From Azospira inquinata (GTDB taxonomy: Bacteria > Pseudomonadota > Gammaproteobacteria > Burkholderiales > Rhodocyclaceae): DNA of 64,000 nt. Each line of letters begins with the position of its first letter. Within the stretch, counting starts at the first letter, position 1. Both the position numbers and the translations under genes were made by a program. Where the stretch lies: the NCBI RefSeq assembly GCF_018905915.1, contig NZ_CP064782.1, positions 1,302,001 to 1,366,000 on the forward strand, given 5' to 3'. Shown piece after piece: positions 60,310 to 64,000 of the stretch. The notes beneath the pieces were generated by a model. That model was not told the origin of the DNA and searched no databases. It saw only the letters and a program-made list of their open reading frames with translations.

Positions 60310-60450
60310 TCAGCAAAAACAAAAGGCCAGCCACGCCGGATCGTCGATCAAGCTTAACGCCAGCAAGATGACCAGACGATACAGTTCCGGAGACCATCGC
60401 TGCCAATAGGCGCTAAAGGGCCGGGGAAAATTCGGAGAACTCAAGATCAC
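60310..60450 (-). CDS. Possible small hydrophobic peptide (46 aa)
   Basis: A GTG-started frame encodes a 46-residue peptide with PFSAYWQRWSPELYRLVILL then ALSLIDDPAWLAFCFC. The amino-acid pattern looks protein-like and has one hydrophobic stretch. No good ribosome-binding site is seen, so it may be a remnant of a larger gene. Confidence 0.3.
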   Translation of the reverse strand: MILSSPNFPRPFSAYWQRWSPELYRLVILLALSLIDDPAWLAFCFC

Positions 60451-60472
60451 AACTCACGCCAGAATAGCTAAC

Positions 60473-60498
60473 AAAAAAGGGGCAATTGCCCCTTTTTT
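60473..60498. terminator. Bidirectional terminator, perfect palindrome
   Basis: AAAAAAGGGGCAA followed by its exact complement TTGCCCCTTTTTT; it lies between the TPR gene and the outer-membrane protein gene and suits both directions. Confidence 0.88.
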
Positions 60499-60542
60499 GG
60501 ATGCTACGCCAAATTCAGATGCGGGCGTAATCGCTATGGTGC

Positions 60543-61175
60543 TTAGAAGTGGTAGTTAATCCCGACGGTCCAGACGGACGCATCCAGTTTCACAGTCTTG
60601 CCTACCGCCTCGGCAACCTTGGAGCCCCCTACATCTTCATACTGGACCCGGGCTTCCCAGTTTTTATCGTAGAAATAGGAGACCCCCAGGCCCAAGATGG
60701 GTACAGCGGCCCGCTTTGTCTGTTGGTAGTTTTCATCCGGGTCAAAGCCTTCTCCGTCGGTATGGGCATTGGCCTTGCCTTCAGCAAACAGTACGCCGGT
60801 CTTGGCAAAGAGGCTCCATTTTTCATGGACGGGCCAGGACCACAAGGCATTCACCGCGACCCCATGAATTTTTGCCGAAGCGTGGTCACTATAACCATCC
60901 GTACGGCGGAGGGAATATTCACCCAAATCCATATAACCCCCTTCTATGGCCACATAGGGGCTGAATTTGTAACCCACATGGAAGTTATAGGCCGTGTCAT
61001 CCCGATCCTGGCTCAGCCAGCTTTGGTTGGCGGAATACCCACCCGGCAGTTTCAGGTCGTAGTGAGTTTGCCCCACATCAGCCCCCACGTACCAGTTGGA
61101 ATCGTCAGCCCAAGCCATTCCGCAGAACATGGCCAACATCAAACAAGCAAGCTTCCCTGAGTATCTATTTTTCAT
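60543..61175 (-). CDS. Outer-membrane beta-barrel protein (OmpA-like barrel domain)
   Basis: This 210-residue protein has a signal peptide (MKNRYSGKLACLMLAMFCGMAWA) and an eight-strand barrel pattern: NWYVGADVGQTHYDL, FHVGYKFSPYVAIEGGYMDLG, AVNALWSWPVHEKWSLFAKTGVLFAEG, ILGLGVSYFYDKNWEARVQYEDVG, ending in WTVGINYHF. The terminal Phe is the usual BAM signal. AT content is higher here and in the upstream 280 bases than in the nif region. Confidence 0.85.
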   Translation of the reverse strand: MKNRYSGKLACLMLAMFCGMAWADDSNWYVGADVGQTHYDLKLPGGYSANQSWLSQDRDDTAYNFHVGYKFSPYVAIEGGYMDLGEYSLRRTDGYSDHASAKIHGVAVNALWSWPVHEKWSLFAKTGVLFAEGKANAHTDGEGFDPDENYQQTKRAAVPILGLGVSYFYDKNWEARVQYEDVGGSKVAEAVGKTVKLDASVWTVGINYHF

Positions 61176-61456
61176 GATTTTTTTGAATGTGAGAGGAAAT
61201 AAACGACGGCGATTCTAGGCGTTCTTTACACTTCTTTAAATATTACGTTTGTATTATTTATAGCAAAAATCATGGATTTCACATTAACAAACAATAGACT
61301 ACCAATTTTAAGAAAGCATAAATTGAATTATTTGTCATACACCTCATCCCAAACAACACCCGCACAGACTGTTACAAACTGACCCGCTTTCCGCGTCTTC
61401 CGAAATGGATTCTGGGGCGTTAAGGGAACATGGCACTCAAATAGCGGAGACCGCAC

Positions 61457-61729
61457 ATGTTCATCAACCAGACCGAATCCAACGAATTTCTCCAATCCCT
61501 GAAACAGGCTGGGGTCACCATTCAAAACGAACGGGAAGTGACTGAGCGTTTGGCCGAAGCGGGGGAATGGCACTACGCCTTCCGTACCCTGGTCAATGCG
61601 GGCAAGCGTATCGGCATTCACTTTGCCCCTTCCACCCCGATCCAACCCCAGCAACTGGACAACGTTTTTGCCCAGTTCCGCTTCAACAGCACGGACGCCT
61701 CCGCCTTCGAGGCCGCTCTGCAAGGCTAA
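61457..61729 (+). CDS. Small hypothetical protein, 90 aa
   Basis: Function not recognised. The product is soluble, with helices NEFLQSLKQAGVTIQNEREVTERLAEAGEWHYAFRTLVNAGKRIG and a short beta-like end. GGAGA lies six bases before the ATG, and coding character is good. No operon partner. Confidence 0.7.
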   Translation: MFINQTESNEFLQSLKQAGVTIQNEREVTERLAEAGEWHYAFRTLVNAGKRIGIHFAPSTPIQPQQLDNVFAQFRFNSTDASAFEAALQG

Positions 61730-61792
61730 TCGCCTACCAGACCTTGACCGGGGCACCATTTTCCAGGATGCCCCTAGGCCTGCCTCCAGAAT

Positions 61793-61826
61793 TAAAAGCC
61801 ACACCCGGTCAGGGCGTGGCTTTATT
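61793..61826. terminator. Terminator-like hairpin, duplicated from thiolase terminator
   Basis: AAAGCCACACCC-GGTCA-GGGCGTGGCTTTA resembles the hairpin at 62743-62776 base for base apart from a few changes, and is the left part of the duplicated segment. Confidence 0.65.
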
Positions 61827-61849
61827 GTCCGGCTCAGGGCCCTGGGGGC

Positions 61850-62100
61850 AGCCAAGCCGCTCGTAGATGGTGTAATGCCCTGGCCGCCGCCAATACCCAT
61901 GGTGGCCATGCCGTACCGGGCCCCACCCGCTGCATTTCGTGGCGCAGCTAGGTGACGATTACCGCTCCGGTGGCACCTACTGGGTGGCCCAAGGCAATGG
62001 GCTAAGACACCAGCCGGGCCAGGGGCTTGTGCCCCGCTGCTACCGCCTTGTCCCCATCGGCCAGCACCAGAAAAGCCGCCCCGTCATTGATGCCGGCTCC
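61850..62100 (-). pseudogene. Decayed partial copy of the acetyl-CoA acetyltransferase gene
   Basis: On the minus strand this segment matches the 3' part of the intact thiolase gene (62799-62955 and 63146-63240) with many substitutions. A one-base loss in the GTAGATGGTGTAATGCC stretch (GTAGATAGTGGTAATGCC in the intact gene) breaks the frame. An internal piece equal to 192 bases of the intact gene is missing at 62000/62001. It is a remnant, not a gene. Confidence 0.8.
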
Positions 62101-62221
62101 CCTATCCCTGGGCTCACCCGGCCAGGAGAGCCCCGCAGATGACAAAAAAGTAATCACCGCGTCAGGAAACGGTAGGGCCCAAGGCCCCAAACTCAGGTTC
62201 ACCTCGTTACGGGCCGTCCCC

Positions 62222-62668
62222 ATGACTCTCCAATCCTCTCTTCGTCCCACCTTCCTGGCGATAACCCTGGTGACTTCCAGCGCCGTCTATGCCCTCCCCC
62301 CGCGCCATGTGGACGTTTATAAAAGCCCCTATTGCGGCTGCTGCGAACAATGGATCGGGCACATGGGCCGAGCCGGTTTCGAAGTCATGGCCCACGATGT
62401 GCAGGATGTACCGGCTACCCGCAAAACCCTTGGCATGCCTGACCGCTACGGCTCCTGCCATACAGCCAAAGTCGGTAACTACCTCATTGAAGGCCACGTC
62501 CCCGCGGCGGATGTACAACGCCTCCTCCGGGAGCAACCCACCGCCATCGGTCTGGCCGCTCCGGGAATGCCCCAAGGGTCACCGGGGATGGAAACCGCCA
62601 CACCCCAGCACTTTGCCACCTTGCTGATTCGCAAAGACGGCAGCTATGCCCTTTTCGCGAGACATTGA
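62222..62668 (+). CDS. DUF411 metal-binding-type exported protein
   Basis: This 148-residue protein has an N-terminal signal-like segment (FLAITLVTSSAVYA) and the DUF411 domain: VDVYKSPYCGCCEQWIGHMGRAGFEVMAHDVQDV, RYGSCHTAKVGNYLIEGHVPAADVQRLL and IGLAAPGMPQGSPGMET. The CGCC pair and SCHTA cysteine suggest copper or related metal binding. ATG 62222 lies in a long frame whose upstream half is the pseudogene shadow. Confidence 0.88.
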   Translation: MTLQSSLRPTFLAITLVTSSAVYALPPRHVDVYKSPYCGCCEQWIGHMGRAGFEVMAHDVQDVPATRKTLGMPDRYGSCHTAKVGNYLIEGHVPAADVQRLLREQPTAIGLAAPGMPQGSPGMETATPQHFATLLIRKDGSYALFARH

Positions 62669-62742
62669 CCGCTCAAACAAAGGCACGGTCCATTAATCCT
62701 CCAGGCTTGCCGCCCAAGCCCCCGCTGGGGAGGTCCCAAAAT

Positions 62743-62776
62743 AAAAAACCACGCCCGGTAAGGGCGTGGCTTTTTT
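62743..62776 (-). terminator. Terminator of acetyl-CoA acetyltransferase gene
   Basis: Stem CCACGCCC (62749-62756) with GGGCGTGG (62762-62769) and A/T runs on both sides, 22 bp past the stop. Confidence 0.85.
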
Positions 62777-62798
62777 GTCCGGCCCAGGGCCCTGGGGA

Positions 62799-63983
62799 TC
62801 AGCCCAACCGCTCGTAGATAGTGGTAATGCCCTGGCCACCGCCGATGCACATGGTGGCCATGCCGTAGCGAGCGCCCACCCGGTGCATTTCGTGGAGCAG
62901 CTTGGTGACGATCACCGCCCCGGTGGCACCCACCGGGTGACCCAGGGCAATGGCCCCCCCATGGACGTTGGTCTTGGCCGGGTCCAAGCCCAGACCCTGC
63001 TGCACCGTCAGAGCCTGGGCGGCAAAGGCTTCGTTGGATTCGATCAGGTCGATCTGGTCCAGGGTGAGCCCGGCTTTTTTCAGAGCCAGCTTGGCGGAGG
63101 GAATGGGGCCTTCCCCCATCACGTCGTTGGGCACCCCGGCGATGGCGTAGGACACCAGCCGGGCCAGGGGCTTATGCCCCGCCGCCACCGCCTTATCCCC
63201 GTCGGCCAGTACCAGGAAAGCCGCCGCGTCATTGATGCCGGAGGCGTTACCGGCCGTCACCGTCCCGTCCTTCTTGAAAGCCGGGCGCATCTTGGCCAGG
63301 GCTTCCAGGGTGGTCCCCGCCTTGGGATGCTCATCCGTATCAAACACCACTTCGCCCTTGCGGGTCTTCAGGGTAATGGGAACGATCTGGGACTTGAAGT
63401 AGCCCGCCTCAATGGCCTTTACCGCCCGGGCCTGGGATTCCACCGCAAAAGCGTCCTGGGCTTCCCGGCTGATGCCGTGTTTGACTGCCAGATTTTCCGC
63501 CGTAATGCCCATGTGGCCCACACCGAAGGGATCGGTGAGCACCGCCACCATGGCGTCAATGGCCTGGGTGTTGCCCATGCGGGCCCCCGTACGCAGGGCG
63601 GGCAACAGGTAAGCGCCCCGGGACATGACTTCCACCCCACCCGCCAGGGCGTAATCCGCGTCTCCCAGCATAATGGCCTGGGCCGAACTGACGATGGCCT
63701 GTTGAGAGGAGCCGCACAGCCGGTTCACCGCAAAGGCCACCGAATCCATGCTCATGCCCCCCTGAATGGTGGCCACCCGGGCCACATAGGCATAGCGGGA
63801 TTCCGTGGGAATGCAGTTGCCCACGCTGGCAAACGTCACCGCTTCCGGCGCCACGCCGGAACGGGCAATGGCCTCCTTCACCACCACCCCCCCCAACTCG
63901 GCAGGTTCCATCTCCTTCAGGCTGCCGTTGAACGTGCCGATCGCGCTACGTACGGCGCTGAGAACAACAATATCCTTCGCCAT
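62799..63983 (-). CDS. Acetyl-CoA C-acetyltransferase (thiolase)
   Basis: This 394-residue thiolase joins or cleaves acetoacetyl-CoA, feeding polyhydroxybutyrate synthesis or ketone breakdown. The acyl-enzyme cysteine is in NRLCGSSQQA near residue 88, the His is in NVHGGAIALGHPVGATGA, and the second Cys in MATMCIGGGQG. ATG 63983 follows a GAGAAG site; five upstream codons are unlikely. The missing phaB/phaC context prevents a firm gene symbol. Confidence 0.94.
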   Translation of the reverse strand: MAKDIVVLSAVRSAIGTFNGSLKEMEPAELGGVVVKEAIARSGVAPEAVTFASVGNCIPTESRYAYVARVATIQGGMSMDSVAFAVNRLCGSSQQAIVSSAQAIMLGDADYALAGGVEVMSRGAYLLPALRTGARMGNTQAIDAMVAVLTDPFGVGHMGITAENLAVKHGISREAQDAFAVESQARAVKAIEAGYFKSQIVPITLKTRKGEVVFDTDEHPKAGTTLEALAKMRPAFKKDGTVTAGNASGINDAAAFLVLADGDKAVAAGHKPLARLVSYAIAGVPNDVMGEGPIPSAKLALKKAGLTLDQIDLIESNEAFAAQALTVQQGLGLDPAKTNVHGGAIALGHPVGATGAVIVTKLLHEMHRVGARYGMATMCIGGGQGITTIYERLG

Positions 63984-64000
63984 CTCACTTCTCCTCATTG

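Overview
The window looks like the chromosome of a free-living, nitrogen-fixing betaproteobacterium. The GC content is high, there is a molybdenum nif regulon with sigma-54/NifA promoters, and DraT/DraG, FixABCX, a cbb3-oxidase accessory gene (ccoG) and a 16S-Ile-Ala-23S-5S rRNA operon are present. The gene set resembles Rhodocyclales of the Azospira/Azoarcus type, but that placement is inference from recall. No CRISPR array, insertion sequence or prophage is visible.

Layout. (1) 0.3-3.1 kb: thiD-thiE-hemL, tightly overlapping housekeeping genes. (2) 3.2-9.9 kb: a NifA-type operon, nifV-nifW-fixABCX followed by a ferritin-like protein, a [2Fe-2S] thioredoxin-fold ferredoxin and a TPR-like protein. 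It should supply homocitrate and low-potential electrons. (3) 10.0-22.6 kb: a molybdenum district. A TonB receptor / substrate-binding protein / di-haem protein operon runs left. A ModE-like paralogue with a degenerate DNA-binding region and a small unknown gene run right. The operon modE-modA-modB-modC-(NifX-like)-modD runs left, and a two-Mop-domain molbindin runs right. Sites of the form 8-N8-8 resembling the ModE operator lie before modE, before the molbindin gene, and twice before the TonB operon. (4) 22.8-28.0 kb: nifE-nifN-nifX-DUF269-DUF683-unknown-fdxB-nifQ, the cofactor scaffold operon. (5) 28.8-33.2 kb: nifH-nifD-nifK-fdx. (6) 33.5-36.3 kb: draT, draG, a cheZ homologue and a DUF3820 gene, running right. 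(7) 36.3-40.3 kb: nifB-fdxN-iscA-nifZ-SIR2-like-unknown, running left, divergent from (8) an unknown gene plus nifO at 40.5-41.6 kb. The two divergent promoters share one NifA activator site. (9) 41.7-43.4 kb: nifA, with the four-cysteine signature of oxygen-sensitive NifA and no nifL in the window.

The island ends at a complete rRNA operon on the minus strand (43.9-49.2 kb) and a tRNA-Arg. Beyond it lie ordinary chromosomal genes: a cytochrome c5-like protein, a Lys/Ala-rich exported protein, rep helicase, a DUF4197 protein, a TlpA-like protein, a FisR-like sulfane-sulfur regulator divergent from a persulfide dioxygenase gene (perfect FNR box plus a -24/-12 promoter), ccoG, a TPR/glycosyltransferase-like protein, an outer-membrane barrel, a small unknown, a DUF411 protein and an acetyl-CoA acetyltransferase. 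A decayed, internally deleted copy of the 3' end of the acetyltransferase lies nearby.

How it works together: molybdate enters through ModABC and is sensed by ModE and stored by Mop-domain proteins. NifQ, NifB, NifEN, NifX and NifV build FeMo-co. NifHDK reduces N2 with electrons from FixABCX and several ferredoxins. DraT/DraG switch NifH by ADP-ribosylation. NifA turns on at least five promoters seen here. The most novel candidate is the apparent ModE control of a TonB/binding-protein/di-haem operon, beside a ModE paralogue that seems to have lost its DNA-binding helices.
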